Origin: Glebionis coronaria
Lineage: Eukaryota; Streptophyta; Magnoliopsida; Asterales; Asteraceae
Assembly (NCBI GenBank): GCA_025667525.1
Contig: CM046877.1
Location: 27,308,737-27,372,736, forward strand
Reading direction: 5' to 3'
Length of the DNA: 64,000 nt
Below, piece after piece: positions 1-10,468 of the stretch; position 1 is the first letter of the stretch, and the number at the start of each line of letters is the position of its first letter. The notes beneath the pieces are model-generated. The model made no database searches. It saw nothing but the letters and a program-made list of their open reading frames with translations, and had not been told where the DNA came from. The position numbers and the translations under genes were made by a program.

Positions 1-173
1 TTCTCAAGGCAGTGACGAAGAGCATTTCGGTTTTCTTTTCCGTCGAGAAATCTGAGAAAATGAGATCTCCATTGAACGTAGCAACCGGCAGTGAGCACAG
101 GTGGATTACCGTTGCCACCTTGTTCCAAACGAATTTGATTAGCAGTTGCAATGTTGATGTTGTTGTTAGACAT
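1..173 (-). CDS. Copia-type gag N-terminus, cut by window edge
   Basis: Reading the minus strand from an ATG at 173-171 gives an open frame of 57 codons that runs off the window. The peptide begins MSNNNINIATANQIRLEQ and contains YVQWRSHFLRFLDGKENR. The YVQW-R-FLR signature is typical of the gag N-terminus of one plant Ty1/copia group, whose product packages the element RNA in virus-like particles. It lies downstream of a matching LTR and primer site on the same strand (1106-1468 and 1091-1104), so the start fits a gag start after a leader of about 0.9 kb. Whether the rest of gag-pol is intact cannot be judged here. Confidence 0.75.
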   Translation of the reverse strand, partial: MSNNNINIATANQIRLEQGGNGNPPVLTAGCYVQWRSHFLRFLDGKENRNALRHCLE

Positions 174-1090
174 AATGAATACTTGTGGATGAATTGCAAA
201 TCTTAGTGGATTTGTTGTGATGATGCGTGGTTAAAATTGAAATTACGAAAATTCAAAATTTTTTTCTCAGTCCGACAATAAATTCCTCAGTCTGACAAAT
301 CGGTAACCCGAAAAATTTTGTATCGCCAAATTTTTAATTTGAGTTAGAAATAGCCAAAAACTAGTAGAGAAAAAATTTGATTTTACTTGACGTAAAAATT
401 TTAACTTTTTGTTTTTTAATCTTCGTGTAAACTACGTTCCGAAACTAGTCTAGATAGTGGCTAAGTGTAAAAATTACTCAAACAAAATATCCATCGGAAT
501 GTCCATCGGAATACATGTCGGAATGTCCATCGGAATACCTTTCGGAATGTACTATCGGAATACCCGTCGGAATGTTCTATCGGAATATGTGATCGCAATA
601 CCTATCGCAATGTTACCTGTCGGAATGCTGAGATCGTAATGTGCCGTCGGAATGTTCAGATCGGAATATGGCTGAAACAAATTTGGCAGAGTAACGAATC
701 AAAGATCCCTTAAACCCGTCGGAATCCCAGATCGTAATGCACGATCGGAATATCCAGATCGGAATAAGGTATCGTAATACAGTGATCACAAATTAGAACC
801 AGTTGGTTATTGCGATCAAATCCCTCACACTTGTACTTTCCGATGGTGAAACTAGCTTGAATTTCGGAATGAAGAAAAAACAAGAAATTTTGCAACTTTT
901 GATCCAAAAGATTTGTGTTTTAGCCAAAACCAAGATACTCAAATCACTACTACTAGTATGTAGATGATTTATATCAAGAAAAGACCATAAAAAACACAAA
1001 AAGAAATTTTGGGACGTGAGATTTAGATCAAAATAGCCACGAAAAATCAAGAACACGACACACGAATCTTCAATCACCTATCCACTATAG
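174..1090 (-). other. Copia leader (5' UTR) between PBS and gag
   Basis: Non-coding stretch between the primer site and the gag start of the minus-strand Copia element. It is AT-rich near gag and holds a dense field of short CGGAAT-type repeats in its middle (separate entry). Short frames here (for example 710-907 and 793-1077 minus) have no recognisable similarity and are not treated as genes. Confidence 0.55.
485..780. repeat. Degenerate short repeat field, core TCGGAAT
   Basis: About twenty copies of TCGGAAT or one-base variants (TCGCAAT, TCGTAAT) occur at roughly 10-16 base spacing, separated by short variable linkers such as GTCCA, ACATG and GTTC. On the element's sense strand the core reads ATTCCGA. 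The repeat sits entirely inside the Copia leader. Confidence 0.7.
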
Positions 1091-1104
1091 GCTCTTGATA
1101 CCAA
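1091..1104 (-). other. Primer binding site (tRNA-iMet type) of the left-edge Copia
   Basis: On the minus strand this reads TTGGTATCAAGAGC. It is close to the plant initiator tRNA-Met primer site TGGTATCAGAGC, with one inserted or changed base. It lies one base from the LTR inner end at 1106, as expected for LTR retrotransposons. Confidence 0.7.
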
Positions 1105-1105
1105 A

Positions 1106-1468
1106 TGTTAATCCCATTCAATCCATAACACAAGATTTAGTTGATATTTAGAGAGAGAAAGAGAAGAAAGTAGAGAGAGAAAAGAGAGAGAATTGGAAGG
1201 TTTATGTTTACTAGAGAGAGAAAGTAAAATGAACCAACACCCTCTTCCACACATGGAAGAGGGTATATATACCCTTGGCATATGGGCCGTGGGTTTAGAA
1301 TCCTTGGGCCGGGCTTGGCTTTGTTTTGGGCTTACGCCCCTAACTTATACAATATTAGCTTAAAGTCCAAGCCTGGTTTTCCCGACTAACCTATTACAAT
1401 ACAAGACCATCAACGACTTAGATGACCTATTACATTCTTGTTCGACTATATAAAATATAGGGCTAACA
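1106..1468 (-). mobile_element. Copia 5' LTR (363 bp)
   Basis: The sequence starts TGTTAATCCC and ends GGGCTAACA, giving the TG..CA ends and short terminal inverted repeat of an LTR. It is flanked on the internal side by a tRNA-iMet type primer site and then gag on the minus strand, so this is the 5' LTR of a minus-strand element whose body leaves the window to the left. It contains GA-rich simple sequence (about 1140-1230). The outer flank begins CATTT at 1469; a matching target duplication would lie beyond the left edge. Confidence 0.8.
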
Positions 1469-1488
1469 CATTTAACTTGTATAAGTTT

Positions 1489-1730
1489 CATATTTAAGTA
1501 AACATAAAACTGTTTTATCTAAAATATTAGTTTACGTTCATAGTACATGTATTAGAAATAACCAATTAAACTTACAATTAAGTTTCCATATTCAAGTAAA
1601 CAGAAAATGTTTCACTTATACCATTAGTTTACGTCCGTAATACATGTATTAATAATAACCACTTAATTTTACAATTAAGTTCCATATTTAAGTAAACATA
1701 AGGTGTTCTACTTATAATATTTGTTTACGT
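1489..1730. repeat. Tandem repeat, about 97 bp unit, 2.5 copies
   Basis: Units start at 1489, 1587 and 1683. Each begins CATATTYAAGTAAACA and carries a TTTACG block, then TACATGTATTA and ACAATTAAGT. The third copy is partial. Copies differ by scattered substitutions. Confidence 0.75.
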
Positions 1731-2037
1731 ATTAGTATTCAATTTATTTATCGTTCATATAATTTTATTTCCTAAAAGTATATGATTACATGTATTAATA
1801 ATACATATCCATATTGTCCGTATAATTTATTTCATAAAGTAAAATATAAATATTTTATTTTTGTAAAGTAAAAATATAAATATTTTATTTAACTTTAAAG
1901 TTCCCATAAATTATTTAACATTTATAAAATAATTTATTAATTACAAGTTTAAGAATTTATATTATAAATTCTTATAGTTTAGTGTTTGTCTAAGTTTTAC
2001 TAAATTTAAAAATAGAATTAGGGTTAGGGTTTGTTAA

Positions 2038-2450
2038 AGTTTCGGAATATGGCAAAACTAGTCCCTCCATATTTTAAACAAAGTAAAACTTTTGGATTTT
2101 ACACATTTAGTACCTAGGGCTTGTTAAACTTTCGGGTTATGGCAGTTTTAGTCCCCCTAGTTATATCTAGGTTTTATAACTTTCATAAAATGACAAAAAC
2201 AGTCCCTAGGGCTTCTTTAAGTTTCAGATTATTACAAAAATGGTCCTTAGGGTTATGAAATGACAAAATAACTTTCAGAAACTTTCAAAAATGGTCCCTA
2301 GGGTTTAATATGCCACGGATGGTATTTATTAAGCCCTAGACTTTCGGATAATTATATTTTTAGTCCTTGTGTTTAATAATTTATCAAAACAAGTGTCATA
2401 TGTCACAGTTTTAGTCCTTAAGTTTCATAAATTGTCATTTTAGTCCAAAA
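2038..2450. repeat. Degenerate repeats with GTCCCTAGGG core
   Basis: At least six imperfect copies, spaced roughly 40-90 bases, combine an ACTTTC block, an A-rich ATGACAAAA block and a tAGTCCCTAGGGtt block. They are too diverged for an exact unit length by eye. Confidence 0.5.
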
Positions 2451-2929
2451 GTTTTTATAAGTTCTATTTTATTACAAAACCTTTATTTAAATATCCAAAA
2501 CATTAAATGGGCTCATTAAATGGGCTAAAATATCTAATGGGCCATCTAGTAGGCCTAAATATATTTTAAGTCCACTAATTTGTTAAATGGGCCTTTAAGA
2601 CATTTATTGGGCTTAAATACATTTTTAAGTCGATTAATTATTAAATGGGCCTAAGCATATTCTTAAGTTCATTAAGATACTAAGATTTGTTAAATGGGCT
2701 TATTGGGTCCATTAAGTCTTGGACTAATGTTGCATGGGCTTGATTAGTCCATCAATATTACTTTTCATTTATGTAAGTAATAATCTAGGATTTTCTTATA
2801 AACTTATCATTAGCTTATCCATATTTAGTTATAAACCTTAATAAAAGAATAAAACTCATAGTTTGTTTTATTTGATGTACCAAATGAGTTCTTGATGTGT
2901 TACAAGGTTGCATGCAAGTCATAAGCTCA

Positions 2930-3965
2930 AATATGAGCTTATAGCTCACGACTATATTTAATTATGGCTTATTAAGACGAGTCAAGACTTGTTTTAAGGT
3001 TGCATGTACTAATAAGTGTCCCAAAATAAGATCTAGCTATGCACAAACCAAGAAACCAAATCATAAGTCCATGTATACCTACATATAGCCCATGGCTATA
3101 ATTTTAATCTTGGTATTTCCAAGATGAGATTTTTAGCTAGTTTTATGTCTTATAAATATTTATGAAATACAACATAATTATCTAGGCTTATTGCATGTTT
3201 CCAAGGTTACCACAAATCCAAGAAAATAACATATAGCCCACGGCTATATTGTTTTTCCCTAAAGGTTCCCATAAGATCTTTAAGCTAGTTTTATGTTTAT
3301 TATGTTGAGTTAAACTCTTAACACTAGATCTAGGTTTTACATAGACATGCATGTACATTTAAAATCCATCCAAGGGTATATATAACCCACGACTATATTT
3401 GTACACATAAATTGATTTAGTGATTTTTAGTAGTCCATTTTACATGTATAAATACATATTCCCTTGTTTAAAACTTAGAACATAAATCTTAGGTATCCAT
3501 TTAATTATGCCGTGACCTTTAAGGTCATGGTTTTTCATGGTTTTGAGTTACACAAGTTTACTTACGAGACTTATGATTATTAGTTAACCAAAATCCCAAA
3601 AAGTAAGATTTGTAACCCACGACTTCATTTAAATTCACAAAATGATTCTTATGATTTTTAGTCAAGTTAAAACATAGAATACTAGTCATAGGTTTCTTTA
3701 TTAAAAGTTTTTAACCATGACTAATGGTATTCATAAACATGCCGTGACCTAGATGGTCATGGTTTTATCAAATCTTGATTTTTAACTAGTTGTTACATGT
3801 GTTTATAGGTGGATGTTGATGCATGCAAGTAAAAATGAAGAAGCATAATGAGTAATACCTTTCTTGTTAAAGTTACCAAGGGAGATCTAGAGGACAAAGG
3901 AGATTAGAGATCTAGTCTTGATGATGATGAAAACCCTAACTATAACCAAGCCGTGACCCTTAAAG
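2930..3965. repeat. Diverged array with repeated palindromes
   Basis: A hairpin-forming motif of the form TATAGCC-CAC-GGCTATA, perfect at 3084-3100 and 3232-3248 and imperfect at about 2940, 3380 and 3611, recurs at roughly 145-150 base spacing between the first four. A second palindrome, CCGTGACC with GGTCATGG a few bases later, occurs at about 3508 and 3741, with a decayed version near 3950. This indicates an old tandem array inside the LTR-like region. Confidence 0.5.
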
Positions 3966-4714
3966 ATTCGGGTAGGGCTTGTTATAATGGTTCCAAAGGT
4001 GATGATGCTACTAAATGATTAGTAGTTAAGATGAGACAAATATCTAGTGGATTTAATGTATATTCTTGGATGCATATGGCTTAAAACCGAATGATTTGAG
4101 AGAGAAAGGAGATGAGAGAATGAGATTTGATTTTTGCATGAGAGAATGTGAAGAGTGTGTGTGTTTTTGGCTTAAAGAAGAAAGATAAGGCAAGGCAAAT
4201 GGTATGATTGCCTTGGTAAGACAATACATGCCAAGTGTTGGCTTTTCCAAACCCAAGGCAACTCTTCTTCTTCCACCTAGTGGATGAGTGTGTCGTGTAT
4301 GGCTTAACCAAAGGAAGAGTGGGCTTGGACTTAGGCTTGTTGTGGGCTTGGCACAAAAGAGAATAATGGTCTTGGGCTAGTCCAAGAAGATGTAAGTATG
4401 CATATAGTATGCATACATACATACACGACTACATATACAATGTGTAGCATGTTTTCCAAATTTGTTAAGTGTTGTGTATACATAGTTTGTGATACATTTC
4501 ATTACTTGTTCTCCTAGTTTTAAGTACATGGTTTAAGTTATGTAACTTATTACAATAGAAAATGATTGTAGAAGTATAAGTACATAATGGATAAGTTCAC
4601 ACACATCTTATAGAAATATAACACATGAGTGAATGTTCATAAGATCATTGGGTGAAACTTTATTACATTAAATCATAGTAAAATCATGGATTTTACATCT
4701 AATATTGAGAAATT

Positions 4715-4925
4715 TTATTTATTTGGATGATGACAAAGATATGAGAGCTTAACTTCGATTGCTTACTAATCACAGAGCGACTACCCTTTTAAATAGCCCA
4801 TAGTCAACGCATGTGAACTTTCGTAGCCAATGGAAGATTAATTTCTCTCTAGGGTTCGAACCCAAGACCTCTAGGCACTTTCATCCTAAAAGGCTAAGCA
4901 TTATTCGCTAGGTCACATCACATCA
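4715..4925 (-). mobile_element. SINE-like element with Pol III A and B boxes
   Basis: On the minus strand a tRNA-like head carries an A-box-like TAGCGAATAATG (complement of about 4899-4910) and a perfect B box GGTTCGAACCC (complement of 4852-4863) at tRNA-like spacing. It is followed by a unique body and an A-rich tail at the low-coordinate end. Part of the body recurs near 51131-51209 in the opposite orientation, which supports a dispersed repeat. Exact ends and target duplications were not resolved. A degraded tRNA gene is less likely because no cloverleaf is evident. Confidence 0.55.
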
Positions 4926-5497
4926 CTAACATTCAAGATACCTTCTCGACTATATTGATCTACCACCAACTAAGAGATTTAAGCCAAACAAGCTTTACCT
5001 TGGATTAATGAAGGAAAACATTAATTTTTTGACCCCGCGATTTTAAATTTTGAAGCTAGCAAATTTCATAAATCATAGGTGATATATCCAACTACAAAAC
5101 TTTTTACTCAAACAACAAGAGCCAACTATCACTAAAACTAGGCTCGTCTAGAGTCTTTCAATTATAACTCGCCAAACTAGAATTCCAACTTCTGAAGGAA
5201 TTAATTTGTTCCATCTTTTCATTGACACGATGAATGAGAACTTGGTCTAAAGTTCTCGAAAAAACATGTATTTGGCAAATTACATCCTAACTTATTCATA
5301 AAGAAACAATATATAAATAACTAAACCGATGTTATTGGCTATCAAAGATATGTTAATAACATCATCACTAATCAGTAAGGTAAAATATGATACTCAATTC
5401 CCAGAAATAAATGTTTATATGAAGTTATTAGCCGAAACTAATATGCGAAGTGAAGACATAAATATAATTACTGCACTATCATTTCTATACCTTTCCA
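4926..5497. other. Intergenic, 3' flank of F-box gene 1
   Basis: AT-rich sequence with no frame, repeat or RNA gene that I can support. It presumably includes the 3' UTR of the F-box gene ending at 5498. Confidence 0.5.
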
Positions 5498-6649
5498 TCA
5501 ATTAATGATGGAATCAGACTCACTAAGCAAAAACAGCGTTTCCGTGCAAGAGGAAACACAAAATGAGTTATGTTGTCCTTTAATTCCAATAGCATTGATA
5601 TGACTTGAGCACGGCTCTAAAACTTCAAGCATGGATGTTACTTCTTTATCACTATTATCACCACCACCATCATCATCTATTATTTCCATTATGACCTCGC
5701 CATTCTTCCTAAACCCTAATACTTTTCTATCATACATTGACATGAAAGTGAACATCTTGGTAAAATATTTAGTAACACCATCCGAATTCATTATCCACAC
5801 ACCACATATCGGCATCTTACCCCTTTTGTGGTAATCTAACACAACTAGCGTCTCATTTAGATTAGATATACTCAAATCATCAGAATGTACTAAACAACGA
5901 GGAAGAGACACTTCACCAAATTCTTCACTCTCCAAATCAAAAGAAATAATCAAATTAGAGCTAATTCCTTCATCCTGGTTTATGGCGTCATAACCAACCC
6001 AATAAACAAACCCTTCTACAGAAACGTGAAACCGCGCCAAACGACATAATTTAAATGGTGGGTTGATGGATAAACTTTTCCAAACCCTCGAGCTTACTGT
6101 AAAGAAGTCAACTTCCCAACAGATAATTCCTTTCTTATCAATAACATCAATCTTAACAATCTTAGGGTCACTAGTGTCGCAACAAACACCAAAACCAGCA
6201 ACAACATTAGATGAACTAATTGTTGGGATTTCAACACAAACTGATTTTCTAACTATAGGATTCCAAAGAACAGCCATTGACAACACTAGATCTTGATGAT
6301 AACCAAAGAAACATAGCACTCCTTGTGAAGAACCATATCCGAATGAATATTCAAATTTCTGAATAGACTCGGGTATAATATGAGAAAACTTGTGGTTAGG
6401 GAATGTAACATCATCTATTAACGAAACGCATTCTGGACCGGCTTTTACATCGTAACTAAAAAAAAGATGCGGTGACTGTGTTTGTGTTTGACGGATGTGG
6501 TGATCCTTGATAAACTTGGAGCTATCGATAAGATCCTTCCATGGCTTTGCAACAGACCTGAATCGAATTAGCGATTTGACCGGAAGCCTTTCCATGATTT
6601 CAGCTTGGATTTCGAATGGTGTATGATCAGAAAACTTGATTCTCGACAT
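5498..6649 (-). CDS. F-box protein with F-box-associated (FBA) interaction domain
   Basis: This is an intact intronless frame of 383 residues. The N-terminal F-box (about residues 9-50) contains PFEIQAEIMERLPVKSLIRF and then WKDLIDSS. In this family the F-box binds SKP1 in an SCF ubiquitin ligase. The remaining 300 or so residues look like an FBA-type substrate-binding region, with the hallmarks GVLCF (about 110), VLWNP.VRKSV, GFGVC...DPKIVKID, W...S.RVWKSLSI and FDLESEEFGEV in the usual order. Length is typical for plant FBA F-box proteins. The start codon is supported by the conserved MSRIK start of the paralogue at 8441-9550. The substrate is unknown. It is one of three related copies in this window, all on the minus strand. 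Confidence 0.9.
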   Translation of the reverse strand: MSRIKFSDHTPFEIQAEIMERLPVKSLIRFRSVAKPWKDLIDSSKFIKDHHIRQTQTQSPHLFFSYDVKAGPECVSLIDDVTFPNHKFSHIIPESIQKFEYSFGYGSSQGVLCFFGYHQDLVLSMAVLWNPIVRKSVCVEIPTISSSNVVAGFGVCCDTSDPKIVKIDVIDKKGIICWEVDFFTVSSRVWKSLSINPPFKLCRLARFHVSVEGFVYWVGYDAINQDEGISSNLIISFDLESEEFGEVSLPRCLVHSDDLSISNLNETLVVLDYHKRGKMPICGVWIMNSDGVTKYFTKMFTFMSMYDRKVLGFRKNGEVIMEIIDDDGGGDNSDKEVTSMLEVLEPCSSHINAIGIKGQHNSFCVSSCTETLFLLSESDSIIN

Positions 6650-8440
6650 GTTTAGGGTTTGGAATTTAGGGTTTTTTTAACGTGAAGAACCAAAATGGCG
6701 GTGAGTTACACAAACCCTTGTTTTTGGTCGTAGGTTATATACTAAGTTTGGGCTATTTGTTTACAGTGTTTGGGCTTTTTGAGTTCGTAGAATATGATAT
6801 GTGCAAAGAATACATTTTTAGCCTTAAGTATAACTTGATGTTTCAGTTGATAATCAAATTAAAAGCACATAGTCTGTACGTTCTTATAGCACTCATACTC
6901 TAACAAAATGTCTAGGATAGCATGGTAAAAAGTCATTGCCACCTTAATCACGGTGGTCTCGGTTGGGAGTTTGCGGGTAAGTAACCAATGCTTGCTCTCC
7001 AAATGACGGTGGAGGTTTTAAACCGAGGATAAAACTCTTTGGTGTAAATTGATAAGATCAGTTCATGGCCCCTTATGGTGTTTGACGCTTTTACCTCAAG
7101 AAGCAAATCGGGTCCTTTGTTCCAAATAGCAAAGTTGAAAAATGATTTAAGCAAGGATGTTATAGGTCTTGATGTATTTTTCCCAATCCTCTATTGGCTA
7201 GACTCTCACCGATTCGGTTGGATCAGTGATCGAGCGGCCCCCCATTGCTTATTGCAGCTACGCTACTGCCCAACAATGTACTATCGCTGCTCCTCATTTC
7301 ATTTTAATTTTTCACAACCCTATCCAGCCCTCTATCGGGCCTTTGCTGAATGGTAGTTATCCGAATGACCCTCCTGGTCTAGATTTTGTTTGGCCTAGAA
7401 CAGGACTATTGGATCTCCTGCTGAAACGCAAAGAGAGCAATCTTATCATCTGTCAACTGCACTAGAAACCATAACGAGGCGATGTTTACTCCAAAACGTC
7501 CCAAGAAGGATTTTAAACTCCTCTTTTAATTGGATTTCTAATAAGTCTAACAAGTCCTTTTGTAACGGGCTAGAGTGGTTTGTAAACCCATGTAACGCTT
7601 TTTCCCACCCCTTGAACTTTCCCGAGCTCCTCGTTTGGAGTTTTAATGTTGTGCTGTTCGGAAAAGAAGTACTTAGCTTGTATCTCTTAATTTAAATTCA
7701 TGGTTTTAATCCGTCTTTCATTATTATAGTCATGTTTCAATATGCCCATGCCAGTATAGCACTACTCGATTTTCATTTTTTACCAGTGCTATTTTTTTTT
7801 AAATAATTACAGTAATAATTTGTGAATCATGATAAACATGTTTCATCTTCATCTCTTACATAAAGAAGTGTCCATATAGAGACTGTTGTGTAAAGAAAAA
7901 GTGTGTCTTAAGCCATCACCAAATGGCCTAGCTAGTGGTAAATTTTAATGATCCAGACACAAAAACGATGAACATAACAAACTAACAGCAACATAATTCA
8001 GCCACTACTATAAAATCAAAGGAAAGCAGACTAACACTTATACTACATATATCCGACCAATATTATGACACAATTGTCCCAAACACGACTTGAAACCACA
8101 ACCAGTTGTTTGAGTAGCATCTCACATACCACATGAGTCTTCATCGCTATAACTCGCATCTTGGCATTCTTGTTCGGAAACCAAGATGTCTTGTTCAACA
8201 AAATGAAATCAAGAGTTCTGCAGCATGCGTTTGAATTCAGATAGTCAATACATAACACTTTATTCTTTCTTTCTTATGGATCATGATATGATACATTTGA
8301 CATGTGAGCAAGACAACACGTTTAACAAAACCAGTTTTAAGTTATTTTTTGCATAAAACCTTAAATTAAATTAGATTAGATTAGTGAGAGACTTCAAAGG
8401 TGATAGAGTATGTTAATTTTCCATGTCTATACCTTTGCCA
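6650..8440. other. Intergenic region between F-box genes
   Basis: The first 100 bases upstream of 6649 form the F-box gene 1 promoter side. Frames at 6948-7465 (both strands) and 8043-8258 (minus) show no domain I recognise. The stretch 7000-7700 is less AT-rich than its surroundings and may be a decayed gene or transposon fragment, but I cannot name it. From 7700 to 8440 the sequence is AT-rich and probably includes the 3' flank of F-box gene 2. Confidence 0.4.
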
Positions 8441-9550
8441 TCAATGAATGATGGAATCAGACTCGTCAAGCAAAAGAAGCGATCCCGTGTAAGAGGAAAG
8501 ATTAAACGAAAGATAATCTCCTTGAATTCCAATAGCATTGAAGTCTCCTGAGCATGATTCATATACTTCACGCATGTATGTTTCATCATGGTCCATTATT
8601 TCCGTTATTGCTTCACCATTCATCCTGAACCCTAATACTATTCTATCACATGGTGACTTAATGGTGAACATCTTGGTTAAAGATTTAGTAACACAATCGT
8701 TCATTATCCACACATCACAAACTGGTATCTCACTCTCATAAAAATACTCAAGCACAACTAGAGTCTCGTGTCGCTTAGATATCGTCAAGTCTCTTGAGTG
8801 AACTAAATTATCCGGAAGACACACTTCGCCAAATTCCTCACTCGTCAGATCAAAATAAATAATAAAATTATCGGTAGTTCCAAACTCTCCCATACCAATC
8901 CAATATATAAAGCCTTCTATAGGAACATGATAACTGAAATGAAGCAATTTAGATGGCGGATTGATAGATACACTTTTCCAAGCCCTCGAGCTTAAAGTAA
9001 AGATCCCAATTTCCCATTGAATGCATGGCTTTTTAGGAATACTAATCTTAACGATCTTAGGGTCACTAGTGTTGGGGCAAACGCCAAAACCAAGACCAAG
9101 ACTGGTATATGAACCCGATCTTGGGATAACAATGCCGACCGACTTTTTAACAGTAGGATTCCAAAGAACAGCCATATACGAACCAAGATCTCGATTATGA
9201 TGACTGAAGTTACATAGCACTCCATGTGAAAAATCATATCCGAGTAATAAATTGAATTGATTGATAGCCTTCGGGATCATATGATAAATCTTGTTGTTTG
9301 GGAATGTATCATCGTCGATTAACGAAACACATTCTGGATCCTTATTTACTTCGTAGTTTAAGAATATATGTTGTGGCTGTGTTTGTTTTTGATGGATGTA
9401 GTGATCGTGGATGAATTCATTGCTACCGATAAGAGACTTCCATGTCTTCGAAACGGACCTGAATCGAACCAATGATTCAACAGGAAGCCTTTTCATGATT
9501 TCAGCTTGGATATCGAATGGTATATGATGGCACAATTTGATTCTCGACAT
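8441..9550 (-). CDS. F-box protein with FBA domain, paralogue of the 5498 gene
   Basis: This is an intact intronless frame of 369 residues. The F-box (about residues 9-50) reads PFDIQAEIMKRLPVESLVRF followed by WKSLIGSNEF. The C-terminal FBA-like region carries GVLCNF, VLWNPTVKKSV, GFGVCPNTSDPKIVKI, SSRAWKSVSINPPSKL and FDLTSEEFGEVCLP. It shares order, length and the C-terminal LLLLDESDSIIH ending with the neighbour at 5498-6649 (LFLLSESDSIIN), so the two are tandem duplicates in the same orientation, about 1.8 kb apart. The expected role is an SCF E3 ligase substrate receptor in the nucleus or cytosol; the target is unknown. No breaks are seen. Confidence 0.9.
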   Translation of the reverse strand: MSRIKLCHHIPFDIQAEIMKRLPVESLVRFRSVSKTWKSLIGSNEFIHDHYIHQKQTQPQHIFLNYEVNKDPECVSLIDDDTFPNNKIYHMIPKAINQFNLLLGYDFSHGVLCNFSHHNRDLGSYMAVLWNPTVKKSVGIVIPRSGSYTSLGLGFGVCPNTSDPKIVKISIPKKPCIQWEIGIFTLSSRAWKSVSINPPSKLLHFSYHVPIEGFIYWIGMGEFGTTDNFIIYFDLTSEEFGEVCLPDNLVHSRDLTISKRHETLVVLEYFYESEIPVCDVWIMNDCVTKSLTKMFTIKSPCDRIVLGFRMNGEAITEIMDHDETYMREVYESCSGDFNAIGIQGDYLSFNLSSYTGSLLLLDESDSIIH

Positions 9551-10463
9551 GTTGAGGTTTGAAATTCAGGTTTTTTTGAACGAAAATAATTATATATGTA
9601 AAAAGGTGGTTACTTATAGGACTTGCTTTAGGCGTGTTTGTGTTGGTGTAGGATATAAAGTTTGGGCTATTTTCTTTTAAGGATTGGGCTACCTAATATG
9701 AGGTCGGTTTGGTAAACCAGTAAATGTAATTTGTTTTTTTAACGACTGACCATTTGAGATTCTTTTCAATCTGTTGTGTTTTCAATGAATTACCATTGTT
9801 GATCAAACATCAAACGAGCAAAATAAGTAAAATTTACAACACAATATAACATATAAATTTAACTTAAATTCCTCGTGTCGTTTAACAAATAAAAAGAAAT
9901 CCGAAAACTATAGATTCTTGCAACAAGTTGGCCAAGCTATCACCTTAAACATCATATGAAGAACTACCACGCACAGATGCTGAACTTCATATAGAGATTT
10001 TCGTTTTTCAGAATCCATGTGAAAAGTCTTTTGTGCAATTTAACAAGTGAACGAACAGGTTGTGTTCATAAATGGATTATTATTGAAACCCAAACATCAA
10101 ATCATAGGGTTTTTTTATAATATAGATTCAACAAAACAAGTGCAATGCAACGAGGAAAAAAAGACTTCCCCAAACCGTCGTGATGGGACTCTCATAGTAG
10201 AGCCAATTCAAGTGCAAGTGCATAGTATTGTGTGAAAAATATATACAGTATGCGGGATGATGCTATTTTGAAGAATTTTAAAATAAAGTGATTTTAGCGA
10301 TATAAAAACTAGCAAGAAGCTAGCAAAATAAAGTTACAACATGAAATATAGAGTGTTAATCCAACTATATTCTGCATTACACTATTTGTTCTTTATGTCC
10401 TATTTCTAACTCTGTTGCGTGATCTGTAAACCAGTTGGTTAATGATTGCAGTCCTTGAGTTGT
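9551..10463. other. Intergenic, 5' flank of F-box gene 2 and site of Copia insertion
   Basis: AT-rich sequence without a supportable gene. The small frame at 10047-10235 has no recognisable domain. The right end (to 10468) is the left flank of the Copia tandem array; its last five bases, TTTTC, are the target duplication. Confidence 0.5.
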
Positions 10464-10468
10464 TTTTC
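10464..10468. other. Target site duplication TTTTC, left copy
   Basis: TTTTC directly precedes the outer end of LTR 1. The same five bases follow LTR 3 at 23250-23254, so the three-LTR array sits between one pair of duplicated target bases. Confidence 0.8.

Larger units (their letters stand above)
1469..4714 (-). mobile_element. Decayed LTR-like region (Gypsy style), truncated
   Basis: No gene is seen here. Read on the minus strand, the layout resembles the long LTRs elsewhere in this window. A CT-rich transcription-start-like block with CA repeats lies at about 4090-4170, TGGGCC/TGGGCT clusters lie on both sides of it (about 4310-4385 and 2500-2760), and several internal tandem repeats follow. 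Clear LTR ends, a primer site and target duplications were not found, and the left end is probably cut by the Copia LTR at 1468. The minus-strand frames at 4053-4422 fall in the promoter-like part and have no recognisable domain. The family is unknown and this call is an inference from layout. Confidence 0.35.

Noticed and set aside
485..780. CRISPR-like short repeats
   Set aside because: Plant DNA, degenerate units without uniform spacers.
2018..2032. Telomere-like TTAGGGTTAGGG
   Set aside because: Only about two units; short chance occurrence in AT-rich repeat.
4852..4863. tRNA gene suggested by a perfect B box
   Set aside because: No cloverleaf or anticodon arm; better explained as a SINE head.
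7075..7465. Overlapping plus-strand frames of 93 and 79 codons
   Set aside because: No recognisable domain, poor start support and overlapping frames; left as unassigned intergenic sequence.
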